Source of the DNA: Glaciihabitans arcticus
Lineage (GTDB): Bacteria > Actinomycetota > Actinomycetes > Actinomycetales > Microbacteriaceae
Assembly (NCBI RefSeq): GCF_004310685.1
Contig: NZ_SISG01000001.1
Span: forward strand, 62,001-126,000
Direction: 5' to 3'
Length of the DNA stretch: 64,000 nucleotides
Under the pieces are notes generated by a model, which saw nothing but the letters and a program-made list of their open reading frames with translations, was not told where the DNA came from and made no database searches. The position numbers and the translations under genes were made by a program. Of the stretch, positions 16,631-25,201 are shown piece by piece (the stretch's first letter is position 1; every line of letters starts with the position of its first letter).

Positions 16631-17937
16631 GCCACGGGCTCATCACGTTTGGTCTTGACCGCCGCGATCACGAGCAGCACCATTCCGTACTCGATGAGCA
16701 GTCGGCTCTCGGCGAAGCTCTGCACGATGAGGGCAACGAGCAACAGTAGGGGCAGCAGGGACTGCACGGTGAAGTGACCGGTGTCGGCGGGGCTGGTGAT
16801 CACGCGATCGGTGGCGAGCAGCCAGGACCGCACGAGCGAGCTCAGCACCAGAAGGGCGAAGATCACGGCGCCGATGACGCCGACCTGCAGCCAGAGGTCG
16901 AGCCACGCGTTGTGCGCGTGCAACTGGCGCACGCCCGAGTTGAAGGCGAGATCGTTGAACGGTGCGACCCATGGCGCCCAGAAGCTCACCCAGCCCCAGC
17001 CGAACCCGGGGCGCTCCTGCGCGAGGGTGATGACCGCCTCCCAGATGCCGGTGCGGTGCGTGAGGGTGTCGTTCTTGCCGAGCAGGCCGAGCAGTGGCGA
17101 GCGGAACATGATCGCGAGAGTCGAGCCCGCGATGGCCACTAGCGTGAGGCTCGCGTAGGCGAGCCCGCGTGTGCCGCGAGCCGTCGCGCGGCGAATGAGC
17201 CAGACGGCGCCGACCACAACCGCGAGCACGACGATGGCGACGATGATGGTGGCCGAGCGCGTGAGGTAGACGGTGAGCGCCGCGAGCAGCAGGGCTGCGA
17301 TTCCGGATGCCCGGCTCACCGTGCGCGCGACGAGCTGGATCCCGAACACTATGAGGCCGAGCAGCGCGACGAAGCCGAGCAGGCTCGAGTTGCCCACGAC
17401 GCCCTGGATCTTGTCGCCTTCGAGCAGCAGGTTGCGCGACCAGTAGAGCAGCTGGGGGATCTTGTCGAGCGAGTCGTAGTCCACGCCGGGGGAGGGGAAG
17501 ATCGGCAGCACGGGCCTGCGGATGAGCAGCGAGACGACGAGCTCGAACACGATCGAGAGGCCGAGCACGGCACGCAGCGCCCAGCCGAGGGTGCGCAGAA
17601 TGTCGGCCCAGTCGAGGCATATCGCGATGGCCAGGCCGAGCGCGACGGTCATCCAGGTGGCGAGCAGGCCGACGGCCGTCGCGCCCGGGTAGTACGACCA
17701 GGTGATGGACAGGGTCGCGAGGGCGAGGAAGGCGATCAACGGGTAGGGCAGTCCGCCGACGGTCCAGCGATGACGGTCGCGCACGAGCAGCAGCACCGAG
17801 ATCACGGCGAGCACCACGGCGACGGCCCCGAAGCCGTACCAGGAGATCGAGTAGCGTATCGAGTCACCCGCAAGCACGGTGTACAGGGCGACGACCGCGA
17901 ACCCCATGCGGAATCGGCGGTCGTCAAGGAACTTCAT
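16627..17937 (-). CDS. O-antigen ligase/polymerase-family membrane protein
   Basis: A 436-residue polytopic membrane protein of the Wzy/WaaL family, with the loop GWGWVSFW followed by RQLHAHNAWLDLW (His342). It is a close paralogue of the next gene upstream (17969-19333): long stretches such as YWSRNLLL and SLLGFVALLGLIVFGIQLV are nearly the same, and the family His falls at the same residue number in both. Role inferred from the family: polymerising or ligating undecaprenyl-linked saccharides outside the membrane. No Shine-Dalgarno sequence precedes the ATG; TAGTCT lies at -13 to -8. Confidence 0.8.
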   Translation of the reverse strand: MKFLDDRRFRMGFAVVALYTVLAGDSIRYSISWYGFGAVAVVLAVISVLLLVRDRHRWTVGGLPYPLIAFLALATLSITWSYYPGATAVGLLATWMTVALGLAIAICLDWADILRTLGWALRAVLGLSIVFELVVSLLIRRPVLPIFPSPGVDYDSLDKIPQLLYWSRNLLLEGDKIQGVVGNSSLLGFVALLGLIVFGIQLVARTVSRASGIAALLLAALTVYLTRSATIIVAIVVLAVVVGAVWLIRRATARGTRGLAYASLTLVAIAGSTLAIMFRSPLLGLLGKNDTLTHRTGIWEAVITLAQERPGFGWGWVSFWAPWVAPFNDLAFNSGVRQLHAHNAWLDLWLQVGVIGAVIFALLVLSSLVRSWLLATDRVITSPADTGHFTVQSLLPLLLLVALIVQSFAESRLLIEYGMVLLVIAAVKTKRDEPVA

Positions 17938-17944
17938 ACGCTCA

Positions 17945-17950
17945 AGACTA
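17945..17950 (-). promoter_or_regulatory. Candidate -10 (TAGTCT) directly before the ligase ATG
   Basis: On the minus strand TAGTCT lies at -13 to -8 from the ATG at 17937, fits TANNNT, and no ribosome binding site is present. This suggests a leaderless transcript, but the element could be chance. Confidence 0.3.
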
Positions 17951-17968
17951 CCGAGGGGCGCCTTGCGG

Positions 17969-19333
17969 TTAAACGAATGCGGCCCGGCCGCTGAGGGCGC
18001 GCTTCACGACCAGCGCCGGATCGGGTTGTTCGGCGGCCACGTGGTGCGTCTTGACCGCGGCGATCACGAGCAGCACGATGCCGTACTCGACCAGCAGCCG
18101 GCTCTCGGCAAAGGTCTGCACCACGAGGGCCGTGAGCAGCAGCAGCGGCAGGAAGGAGAGCGCGGTGAATCGCGCGGGTCCCGCGGCGCCCGGCGTCATC
18201 CTGTTCGTGGCGAAGACCCACGATCGCACGAGAGCGGCGAGTACTACGAGAGCGACGATCACGGCACCGACGATGCCGAGCTGCAGCCACAGGTCGAGCC
18301 AGGCGTTGTGCGCGTGCAGCTGACGCACGCCGTGGGCGGTGTGCAGGGTGTCGAAGGGTGAGACCCAGGGGATCCAGAAGCTCACCCAGCCCCAGCCGAG
18401 CACCGGCCGCTGCTGGGCGAGATCGATGACGTCCGCCCAGATGCTCGTGCGGTCGGTGAGCGTGTCGTCCTTGCCGAGCAGGCCCAGCAAAGAGGAGCGG
18501 AAGGTCAGCGCGGTCAGGATGCCGCTCACGACCACCGTGAGGAGGCCGGCGTACCCGAATCCGCGGTGCTGGCCGGTGCGGGCGAGCCGCAGCAGCACCA
18601 CCGCGACGACCACGGCGGCCAGCACGACGATCGCGACGGTGATGGTCGCCGAGCGGGTGAGCAGCACGGTGAGGGTGGCAAGCGAGAGCGACGCGATGCC
18701 GAGTGGCTTCGACACGGAGGCCGAGACCAGCTGGATGCCGAACACGATGAGCCCGAGCAGCGCGACGAAGCCGAGAAGCGCGGAGTTGCCCACGATGCCC
18801 TGGATCTTGTCGCCGGCGAGAAGCAGGTTGCGCGACCAGTAGTACAGGTCCGGCACCTCGTCGAGGGTGGAGTAGTCCATGCCGGGGGCGGGTACGAGCG
18901 GGAAGATCGGTTTGCCGACGAATATCGACACCCAGAGCTCGAACAGGATCGACGAGACGAGGATGGTGCGGATCGCCCAGCCGAGCGCGCGCAGGATCCC
19001 GGGCCAGTCGAGGCTGACGGCGATACCCAGGCCGACGGCAGCCGTCATCCATGTCACGAGGGTGCCGAGGGCGGTGGCGCCCGGATAGTACGACCAGACG
19101 ATGGAGGCCGTGGCGAACGCGAGGAAGGCGAGCAGCAGAAAGGGCAGGCCGCCGATGCTCCAGCGGTCGCGATGCCTCCAGAGCAGCAGCACCGAAACGA
19201 CAGTGATCGCAATGGCAGCGGCCCCGAAGCCCCACCAGCCGACCGAGTAGCGCACGGCGTCACCCGCGAGCACGGTGAAGAGTGAGACGATCGCGTAGCC
19301 CAGGCGGAATCGGCGCTCGTCGAGAAGCTTCAT
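17969..19333 (-). CDS. O-antigen ligase/polymerase-family membrane protein (tandem paralogue)
   Basis: A 454-residue polytopic membrane protein, the duplicate partner of 16627-17937; the two begin alike (MKLLDERRFRLGY against MKFLDDRRFRMGF) and stay colinear to the loop HAHNAWLDLWLQ with His342. The C-terminus has about 15 extra residues. In plain terms it is a probable glycan ligase or polymerase of the cytoplasmic membrane. A 7-bp inverted repeat (19334-19340 and 19348-19354) ends one base before the ATG and could either end transcription from the acyl-CoA dehydrogenase gene or fold over the start region. Confidence 0.8.
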   Translation of the reverse strand: MKLLDERRFRLGYAIVSLFTVLAGDAVRYSVGWWGFGAAAIAITVVSVLLLWRHRDRWSIGGLPFLLLAFLAFATASIVWSYYPGATALGTLVTWMTAAVGLGIAVSLDWPGILRALGWAIRTILVSSILFELWVSIFVGKPIFPLVPAPGMDYSTLDEVPDLYYWSRNLLLAGDKIQGIVGNSALLGFVALLGLIVFGIQLVSASVSKPLGIASLSLATLTVLLTRSATITVAIVVLAAVVVAVVLLRLARTGQHRGFGYAGLLTVVVSGILTALTFRSSLLGLLGKDDTLTDRTSIWADVIDLAQQRPVLGWGWVSFWIPWVSPFDTLHTAHGVRQLHAHNAWLDLWLQLGIVGAVIVALVVLAALVRSWVFATNRMTPGAAGPARFTALSFLPLLLLTALVVQTFAESRLLVEYGIVLLVIAAVKTHHVAAEQPDPALVVKRALSGRAAFV

Positions 19334-19354
19334 CCGCTCATGGTCGCTGAGCGG
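19334..19354 (-). other. Small hairpin upstream of the ligase start codon
   Basis: CCGCTCA (19334-19340) and TGAGCGG (19348-19354) can form a 7-bp stem with a 7-base loop. It lies between the stop of the acyl-CoA dehydrogenase gene and the ATG at 19333. No T-run follows, so a terminator function is uncertain. Confidence 0.3.
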
Positions 19355-19362
19355 GGTTTACG

Positions 19363-20541
19363 TCAGATGAACGCAGCCTTACCGGTAATGGCCCGTCCGA
19401 CGATCAACGTGTTCATCTCGCGGGTGCCCTCGTAGCTGTAGAGCGCCTCCGCGTCGGCGAAGAAGCGTGCCACGTCGTAATCCACGACGATGCCGTTGCC
19501 GCCGAGCACCTCGCGGCACCATGCGACGGTCTCGCGCATGCGGCTCGTGGTGAAGGACTTGGCGAGAGCCGAGTGCTCATCCTTCTGGATACCGTCATCC
19601 AGCATCTGGGAGACGCGCATGCACATGGCAAGCGACGCGGTGATGTTGCCGAGGCTCTTGGCGAGCAGGTCCTGCACGAGCTGGTGGCTGTCGATGGTCT
19701 TGCCGAACTGCACGCGCTCTGAGGTGTACTTCACCGCGGCCTCGTAGGCGCCGATCGACGTGGCGACGGCACCCCACGCGACCTCGGCGCGGGTCTGGCG
19801 CAGCACCTTCGCGGTGTCGCGGAACGAGTTGGCGTTCTCGAGCTTGAGCGAGTGAGGGATGACCACGTTCTCGAGGGTGATGTCGGCGTTCTGCACGATG
19901 CGCAGCGAGATCTTGTTCTCGATCCTGGTGGCGGTGTAGCCGGGGGTGTCGGCCGGCACGATGAAGCCCTTGACCTGGCCGTCCTCGACGTCCTTCGCCC
20001 AGATGACGGTGATGTCGCTGAAGGTGGCGTTGCCGATCCAGCGCTTCGAGCCGTTGAGGATCCAGGTGTCGCCGTCGCGCTTCGCCGTGGTGCGGAGGCC
20101 CTGGGCGCTGTCGCTGCCGCTGAGCGGCTCCGTGAGGCCGAAAGCGCCGACGATCTCGCCGGAGTTCATGCGCGGCAGCCATTCGACGCGCTGCTCGGCG
20201 CTGCCGCAGGTGGCGATCGATCCCATGGCGAGGCCGTTCTGCACACCGATGTAGGTGCACACGCTCGCGTCGATGCGACCGAGCTCGATGGCCATCCAGC
20301 CGCGGAACACCGCCGAGTTGTAGAACGGGCGGGTCTCCTCCCAGCTGAGTCCGGTCGCGCCGTGGGCGGCGAGGCCCTTCACGATCTCGGTCGGGAACTC
20401 GCCCCGGTTCCAGTAGTCGTTGACGATCGGCTTCACCTCGGACTCGAGGTAGGCGCGCAACTTCATAATGTGGTCTTTCTCCACCTCGGTGAGGGTGTTC
20501 TCGAAACCGTAGAAGTCGCTGCTGAGTTGCTCGAAGGCCAT
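19363..20541 (-). CDS. Acyl-CoA dehydrogenase (glutaryl-CoA dehydrogenase-like)
   Basis: A 392-residue flavoprotein of the acyl-CoA dehydrogenase family. It has the FAD/substrate segments FGLTEPLSGSDS and KRWIGNATF, a conserved RxxFGKxIxxxQLVQ segment, and the C-terminal YEGTREMNTLIVGRAITG with the presumed catalytic Glu371. These features resemble glutaryl-CoA dehydrogenase and its relatives. It oxidises an acyl-CoA at the alpha-beta position, passing electrons to ETF. I chose the ATG at 20541 because GGAG lies seven bases before it; the ATG at 20553 has no such site. There is no beta-oxidation gene nearby, so the true acyl-CoA is unknown. Confidence 0.85.
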   Translation of the reverse strand: MAFEQLSSDFYGFENTLTEVEKDHIMKLRAYLESEVKPIVNDYWNRGEFPTEIVKGLAAHGATGLSWEETRPFYNSAVFRGWMAIELGRIDASVCTYIGVQNGLAMGSIATCGSAEQRVEWLPRMNSGEIVGAFGLTEPLSGSDSAQGLRTTAKRDGDTWILNGSKRWIGNATFSDITVIWAKDVEDGQVKGFIVPADTPGYTATRIENKISLRIVQNADITLENVVIPHSLKLENANSFRDTAKVLRQTRAEVAWGAVATSIGAYEAAVKYTSERVQFGKTIDSHQLVQDLLAKSLGNITASLAMCMRVSQMLDDGIQKDEHSALAKSFTTSRMRETVAWCREVLGGNGIVVDYDVARFFADAEALYSYEGTREMNTLIVGRAITGKAAFI

Positions 20542-20649
20542 CGGGTGCTCCATTGCTCGAAAGGAAATCCCCCGCAGCCTAAGGCACCGGATCGGGCGAA
20601 TCCCGAGGGGTTGGTACTTTGGTCTTATCCATCAAGGGGGCAGGACTCA

Positions 20650-21756
20650 ATGTTTGTAGGGATCACCAATACGCCGCGCGACTACGCGTGGGGCTCGACG
20701 ACGGCCATCTCCGGTCTGCTTGGCACTCCGGCCTCCGGTTCCCCCGAGGCCGAGCTGTGGCTCGGCACCCACCCGGGTTCGCCGAGTGCGCTGACCGATG
20801 GCTCGGGTGACCTGCGGGGGCTCGTGGGCGAGCTGCCCTTCCTGCTCAAGGTGCTCGCCGCGGCGCATCCGCTCTCCCTGCAGGCGCACCCGACGATCGA
20901 GCAGGCCGTGGTGGGCTTCGCGCGCGAGAATGCGCTCGGCATCGCCGTCGATGCTCCGAACCGCAACTACCGCGACGAACTGCACAAGCCCGAGCTGATC
21001 CTCGCGCTCTCGGATGACTTCCGGGCGTTGTGCGGTTTCCGTCCGGTGACTGAGACGCGGGCATCCCTCGAGCGACTGCTGCAGGTCTCGCCGGGCGACG
21101 CGGCCCTCTCGGGGTTGCTGGCGCGGTTGTCGACGGATGACGCGATCCGTCCGACCTTCGAATGGCTCGTGTCGCGCGGCGAGGGTGTCGCCGAGCTCGT
21201 TGCGGCCGTTGTACAGGGCGCATCCCGAACCGACAGCCCGCACTTCACCCTCGTCACCGAACTGCACGCCGAGTACCCGGGTGATCCCGGTGTGGTCGTG
21301 TCGCTGCTGCTGAACCTGGTCACGCTTCGCCGCGGGGAGGTGCTGTACCTGCCGGCCGGCAACATTCACGCCTACGTCGAGGGGCTGGGGATCGAGCTGA
21401 TGGCCGCGTCCGACAACGTACTGCGCGGCGGCCTCACTCCCAAGCACGTGGACGTGCCGGAACTGCTCTCCGTGCTCGACTTCACCCCGGTGCCCGTGCC
21501 CTACCTTGCAGGAATCTCGCAGTCGCCCGGGCTCACCGTCTTCCGCCCGCCGGTCCCCGACTTCGAGCTGCTGCACGTGACCGGCGACACGGTTCTGCCG
21601 CTGCGCGCCGGTGCCATCGCGCTGTGCACGGAGGGGGCATTCACGCTCGGGTCATTCGAGCTCGCGCGCGGCGAATCGGTGTACATCTCGGCCGACGAGG
21701 CTCCGGTCGTTGTGACCGGCCAGGGCGAGCTGTTCGTGGCGACGTCGCGCGGGTAG
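20650..21756 (+). CDS. manA: Mannose-6-phosphate isomerase, class I
   Basis: A 368-residue type I phosphomannose isomerase. The zinc and active-site motifs are visible: LQAHPT (77-82), ELHKPE with Glu115, PAGNIHAY with a histidine at about 239, and NVLRGGLTPKHVD. The ATG at 20650 follows a GGGGG-type ribosome site; the open frame back to 19852 is antisense to the dehydrogenase and was rejected. It interconverts fructose-6-phosphate and mannose-6-phosphate, feeding manB (32107) and GDP-mannose for envelope glycans. In many actinobacteria manA lies just after manB; here it lies about 11 kb away. Confidence 0.92.
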   Translation: MFVGITNTPRDYAWGSTTAISGLLGTPASGSPEAELWLGTHPGSPSALTDGSGDLRGLVGELPFLLKVLAAAHPLSLQAHPTIEQAVVGFARENALGIAVDAPNRNYRDELHKPELILALSDDFRALCGFRPVTETRASLERLLQVSPGDAALSGLLARLSTDDAIRPTFEWLVSRGEGVAELVAAVVQGASRTDSPHFTLVTELHAEYPGDPGVVVSLLLNLVTLRRGEVLYLPAGNIHAYVEGLGIELMAASDNVLRGGLTPKHVDVPELLSVLDFTPVPVPYLAGISQSPGLTVFRPPVPDFELLHVTGDTVLPLRAGAIALCTEGAFTLGSFELARGESVYISADEAPVVVTGQGELFVATSRG

Positions 21757-21812
21757 ACCGACTCGTTGCGAGAACGTGATCTGGCGCTACAGACGCGCAT
21801 TCCGCGGCGCGA

Positions 21813-21818
21813 TACGGT
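21813..21818 (+). promoter_or_regulatory. Candidate -10 (TACGGT) of a leaderless lipoprotein transcript
   Basis: TACGGT lies exactly at -12 to -7 from the ATG at 21825 and no Shine-Dalgarno sequence is present. The same hexamer at the same distance precedes the paralogue at 24054. Confidence 0.45.
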
Positions 21819-21824
21819 TTCGAC

Positions 21825-22832
21825 ATGACCTCACCTTTGCGGCTTCTCGCCGCCGCCGCCGCAGTAGTTCTCCTCGCCGGGTGCGCGCAGCCCGCGCCGG
21901 CAGCTCCGGTCGGCGCACCGTCCGTTCCCCCGAGCGTCACCCCCACTCCGACAGCCACCGCCGTTGCCAACGCGCAGCCGGACCAGCTCTTCGGTGGCGA
22001 CTGCGCCGCGGTCGCCACCGACGCCCAGATGTCGAAGATCTTCGGTGAGGCGGTTGTCGCTCGCAAGGCATTCGACTCGGTGGAGAACCCGAAGGCCGCC
22101 TATGAGGAACAGCGGGGCGCGCTGGAGTGCTCGTGGATGACGGCCAAGCAGGGCTGGGGCGCGGTGGTTCTGGTTCTGCCCGAAGCGGCGGCGCCCGTGG
22201 GTGCGAGTGCCTGTCGCAACAGCGGGATCGAGGCGGGCGGCCAGTACAGCTGCGCGATCGAGACCGTGCTTTCCGGTGTGCAGGTTTCCGGCCTCCTGTG
22301 GGGCAGCGGTTCATCGAACAAGGCGACCGTCGCGGCCACCAAGGCCTTCACTGCGGTTCTGGCCGCAAGCGCGGCTGCAACATCCGCCGTCGCCCTACCA
22401 GTGCTGCCGGAGGGCAGCTGGTCGCACCCCATGAACTGTGAGGCGACGCTCATTCCGCTGGACTTCACGGCCATCTACGGCGCGGGAACCGCTGCTTGGG
22501 AAGACGGCGTCAACGACGGTTACTATCCGCCCGCACTCCGCGCGCTCTGGGGCGGCAGCAGCGGCTCCTGCGTGGTGTTCAAGGAGTCCGAGATGCTGTC
22601 CGTTCAGTGGCTGGGCGGCGGGCGCTGGGCCGAGAGCACGGTACGGGCCCGCGAGGATGCCGAAGTGATCGAGCTCGAAGGCATCGAGTTGGCCATCACT
22701 TCGCCCGCGGCGTACGGCGGAGTGCGCCTGGACGTATTCGACGGACCGAACTGGCTGAGCGCCGTGTTCTTCGACGATGACGCGGATGTCGAGGCGGTCC
22801 AGCTCATCGTGTCCACACTCGACCACAAGTAG
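21825..22832 (+). CDS. Predicted lipoprotein of unknown function, copy 1 of 3
   Basis: A 335-residue secreted lipoprotein with a hydrophobic signal ending in the lipobox LLAGC (Cys20), then a Pro/Ala/Thr linker. I do not recognise a named family; the Cys pattern is reminiscent of DUF3558-type actinobacterial lipoproteins. The mature part is a twofold repeat. Half 1 runs from GGDCAAVATDAQM to LECSW and half 2 from MNCEATLIPLDF to GSCVVF. Each has a Cys near an acidic/Ala-rich start and a second Cys before an aromatic strand, so two disulfides are likely. It is followed after five bases by copy 2. Confidence 0.8.
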   Translation: MTSPLRLLAAAAAVVLLAGCAQPAPAAPVGAPSVPPSVTPTPTATAVANAQPDQLFGGDCAAVATDAQMSKIFGEAVVARKAFDSVENPKAAYEEQRGALECSWMTAKQGWGAVVLVLPEAAAPVGASACRNSGIEAGGQYSCAIETVLSGVQVSGLLWGSGSSNKATVAATKAFTAVLAASAAATSAVALPVLPEGSWSHPMNCEATLIPLDFTAIYGAGTAAWEDGVNDGYYPPALRALWGGSSGSCVVFKESEMLSVQWLGGGRWAESTVRAREDAEVIELEGIELAITSPAAYGGVRLDVFDGPNWLSAVFFDDDADVEAVQLIVSTLDHK

Positions 22833-22837
22833 GCCTC

Positions 22838-23950
22838 ATGTTGAGGCTGCGCTCCACACTGGCTGGCGGAAGCATCGCCATTCTCCTGCTCGCCGGCTGC
22901 GCGACGGATGCACCGGCACCGGTCGCCGAGCCGCCGTCGACCACTCCTTCGTCAACACCGGTGGAGACGCCCGTTGTGACCGCCGCCCCCGACACGCTGA
23001 CTCCTTTCTCGTGCGACGATCTCGTGCCGACAGCGGCGCTGGTCGGTACGGCGGCCGCGAGCCTTGTTTTCTCGCCGCAACCGGAGGCGAGGTTCGATAA
23101 CGCCGTTCGCAGGCAGGACGGCAGAATGTTCTGCGCGTGGACAGGCATCGATATCAGGCTGTATGTGCAGGTTTCTCGCGGCGGACGTGAACTTATCCAG
23201 GAATACGACCTGCTGGGAAGTCCCTACGCCGACGAGGAGAACACATTGGGGCCCGGGGAATCCGCGCTGCTGTGCGGAGAGGAAGGCGAGCCCATTGGGT
23301 GCAGCTTCATGGCCGTCACCGACGGCTATGTCATGCGGGGATCGCTGTCCGGCAAAAAAGCGGATCTCTCGAGAGTAGAGCGGATCGCGCTGACGAGGAA
23401 GATCGGATCGATGGCGGTGGCGTCGATCAGCGTCGACCCGCCACCAGCTTTGTGGGAACCGCCGGCTGGGTCCTGGCCGCTCGTGGCCGACTGTGAGGCG
23501 ATATTCGCTGCCGGGACTGCGCGGATGCTGGGCAACGAGGCAAGCCTGGCCTTCCGAGCGAGTGGCGCCGACAGCCCGGCGCCAGCCGAGCACATCGACG
23601 CGATCGGCGGCTCGACTCTCTGCTGGTGGAACAACAAGGACGACAGTCGCGTGCCGGGCGCCGTGTCTCATGTCGCATTGCAGACTCTGGCCGGAGGTGC
23701 CTGGTACTGGGACGACGAAACGGACTACCCGGTCACAGTCGAGGTTGTCGACGTCGCGGGTGCCGACGACGCTGCCCTGCGGTGCACCGACTTTGGCTGC
23801 TCCCTCGACGGGAGAATGGGGAACAATGCCTTCTCGTTCTCCGGGCTTGTGGACGGAAGCTACAGCGAATCCATGTCGAAGGCGCAACTGTTGGCTGCGG
23901 CGCCCGTGCTGGTCGAGGGGCTTCGTGCATGGTGGCAGGCGGCGGGGTAG
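22838..23950 (+). CDS. Predicted lipoprotein of unknown function, copy 2 of 3
   Basis: A 370-residue paralogue of its neighbours, with signal peptide and lipobox LLAGC (Cys21), and a Pro/Thr/Val linker. Half 1 has FSCDDLVPTAAL and MFCAWTG; half 2 has VADCEAIFAAG and STLCWW. The C-terminus ends with SKAQLLAAAPVLVEGL, which matches the orphan tail at 25133-25201. It starts five bases after copy 1, so both are probably co-transcribed. Codon choice is slightly less G/C-biased than in neighbours (for example AAAAAAG and several AGA/GGA codons), which could reflect faster divergence. Confidence 0.78.
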   Translation: MLRLRSTLAGGSIAILLLAGCATDAPAPVAEPPSTTPSSTPVETPVVTAAPDTLTPFSCDDLVPTAALVGTAAASLVFSPQPEARFDNAVRRQDGRMFCAWTGIDIRLYVQVSRGGRELIQEYDLLGSPYADEENTLGPGESALLCGEEGEPIGCSFMAVTDGYVMRGSLSGKKADLSRVERIALTRKIGSMAVASISVDPPPALWEPPAGSWPLVADCEAIFAAGTARMLGNEASLAFRASGADSPAPAEHIDAIGGSTLCWWNNKDDSRVPGAVSHVALQTLAGGAWYWDDETDYPVTVEVVDVAGADDAALRCTDFGCSLDGRMGNNAFSFSGLVDGSYSESMSKAQLLAAAPVLVEGLRAWWQAAG

Positions 23951-24041
23951 CTCGCGACGGAGACTCGAGCCGCGCCTTGACATCGCCGGCGTGCCGGGCC
24001 TGGCCGCGTCACGAGGGTAGACCGGGCGGTCCACGAGAAGG

Positions 24042-24047
24042 TACGGT
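24042..24047 (+). promoter_or_regulatory. Candidate -10 (TACGGT) of a leaderless lipoprotein transcript
   Basis: TACGGT lies at -12 to -7 from the ATG at 24054, as before copy 1. TAGACC at 24018-24023, 18 bases upstream, could be a -35. Confidence 0.45.
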
Positions 24048-24053
24048 TCGCTC

Positions 24054-25130
24054 ATGAAACAGCGCGCGGTACCCATCCTTGTCGCCGTCGCAATTCTCGG
24101 GATGACGGCGTGCGCGCCGTCGGCGCCCGACCGAGTGGTCAAAAAGCCCACCGTTCCGGTCGTCGTTCCGGCCCCCACGCCGACTCCCTTCGACTTCGAC
24201 CCGGCGACCGTTCCTGACATCGCTTTCGGTGGCGACTGCGCGGCGCTCTTCACCGGTGCCGAGTTGTCGGCGCTCATCGGCGCAACGGTGCCGGATCCGA
24301 AGGGCGGCCTGGCAGACCTCGCCGGCGCGTCGCGGATCCTCACCCAGAACGGCGGCATGGATTGCGCGTGGGGGGATCTCGCAGCATCAGACGAGGCGCT
24401 GCGTGTGTACGCCACAGTAATCCCGCACGCGGCGATCCCGGAGGCGGCTGCAGCCAGTGACTGTCGTCTCGAGGGGCTGCCCGAGGAGCGATACGGCACC
24501 TGCGACTTCACGATTCTCTCCGGCGGATTGGCTCTCGCCAGGAAGCTGACGCTCGATGTCGGGTCCACCAAATCGAAGGCGATCTCGGCGCTCGCCGAGA
24601 TGTCTGATGCCTTTGCCGCAAAGACGGCCGCGGTTACGGTGCCCGGTGTGCGGATGCCGACGGCGGGCGCCTGGCCCCTCTCCGTCGACTGTGACGACCT
24701 CGAGGCCAGCGTGAATCTCACCGCGCTGTTCGACATGGGCTCGCCAGTGGTCACCACCGGCGGAAATGCACCGCTCACCTTCTCGGCGACGGATTCGCTC
24801 GCCGAGGGCCACGGCTGGACGTCCTGTACCTGGGACACCGTAAGGCCCGCAGGATCGAGGAACGGCGTCGACATCGTCGGTGTGCAGGTGTTCGCGGACT
24901 CGGCGTGGATCGCGAAATACCTCACTTCTTATGGCGCAGTGTCGGAGCTGAAGTTTGCCGGAGCGGATCGCGCCGTTCTCCTCTCGCGGCCATCGGTCGA
25001 GGGCAACGCCGATCGCATCTGGGTCTTCAGCGGGTCGAACGCGATGGAGATCGGCACCGACGAGGGGCCGCTCAGCGAGCTCTATCCGGCGGTGCCGAAG
25101 TTGTTGGCCGCGCTGAACGAACTGCGGTAG
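24054..25130 (+). CDS. Predicted lipoprotein of unknown function, copy 3 of 3
   Basis: A 358-residue lipoprotein with lipobox GMTAC (Cys20) and a Pro/Thr linker. It resembles copy 1 most: GGDCAALFTGAELSALIG against GGDCAAVATDAQMSKIFG. The second half begins SVDCDDLEASVNL and has WTSCTW. It ends with PAVPKLLAALNELR. It is separated from copy 2 by 103 bases and seems to have its own promoter. Function is unknown; a substrate-binding or cell-wall-associated role outside the membrane is all the sequence supports. Confidence 0.78.
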   Translation: MKQRAVPILVAVAILGMTACAPSAPDRVVKKPTVPVVVPAPTPTPFDFDPATVPDIAFGGDCAALFTGAELSALIGATVPDPKGGLADLAGASRILTQNGGMDCAWGDLAASDEALRVYATVIPHAAIPEAAAASDCRLEGLPEERYGTCDFTILSGGLALARKLTLDVGSTKSKAISALAEMSDAFAAKTAAVTVPGVRMPTAGAWPLSVDCDDLEASVNLTALFDMGSPVVTTGGNAPLTFSATDSLAEGHGWTSCTWDTVRPAGSRNGVDIVGVQVFADSAWIAKYLTSYGAVSELKFAGADRAVLLSRPSVEGNADRIWVFSGSNAMEIGTDEGPLSELYPAVPKLLAALNELR

Positions 25131-25132
25131 TC

Positions 25133-25201
25133 AGACTCGAGGCCCAGTTGCTCGCTGCAGCGCCCGCCGTGGTCGCGGGACTCGCAACCGCGCTCGACTA
25201 G
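25133..25201 (+). pseudogene. Orphan C-terminal remnant of a fourth lipoprotein copy
   Basis: Directly after the copy 3 stop, in another frame, 22 codons read RLEAQLLAAAPAVVAGLATALD and stop. AQLLAAAP followed by V-x-x-GL matches the C-terminus of copy 2 (AQLLAAAPVLVEGL). No start or body precedes it. The likely reading is that a fourth tandem copy lost everything but its last codons by recombination or replacement. The remnant's TAG overlaps the stop codon of the converging glxA-type gene. Confidence 0.6.
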
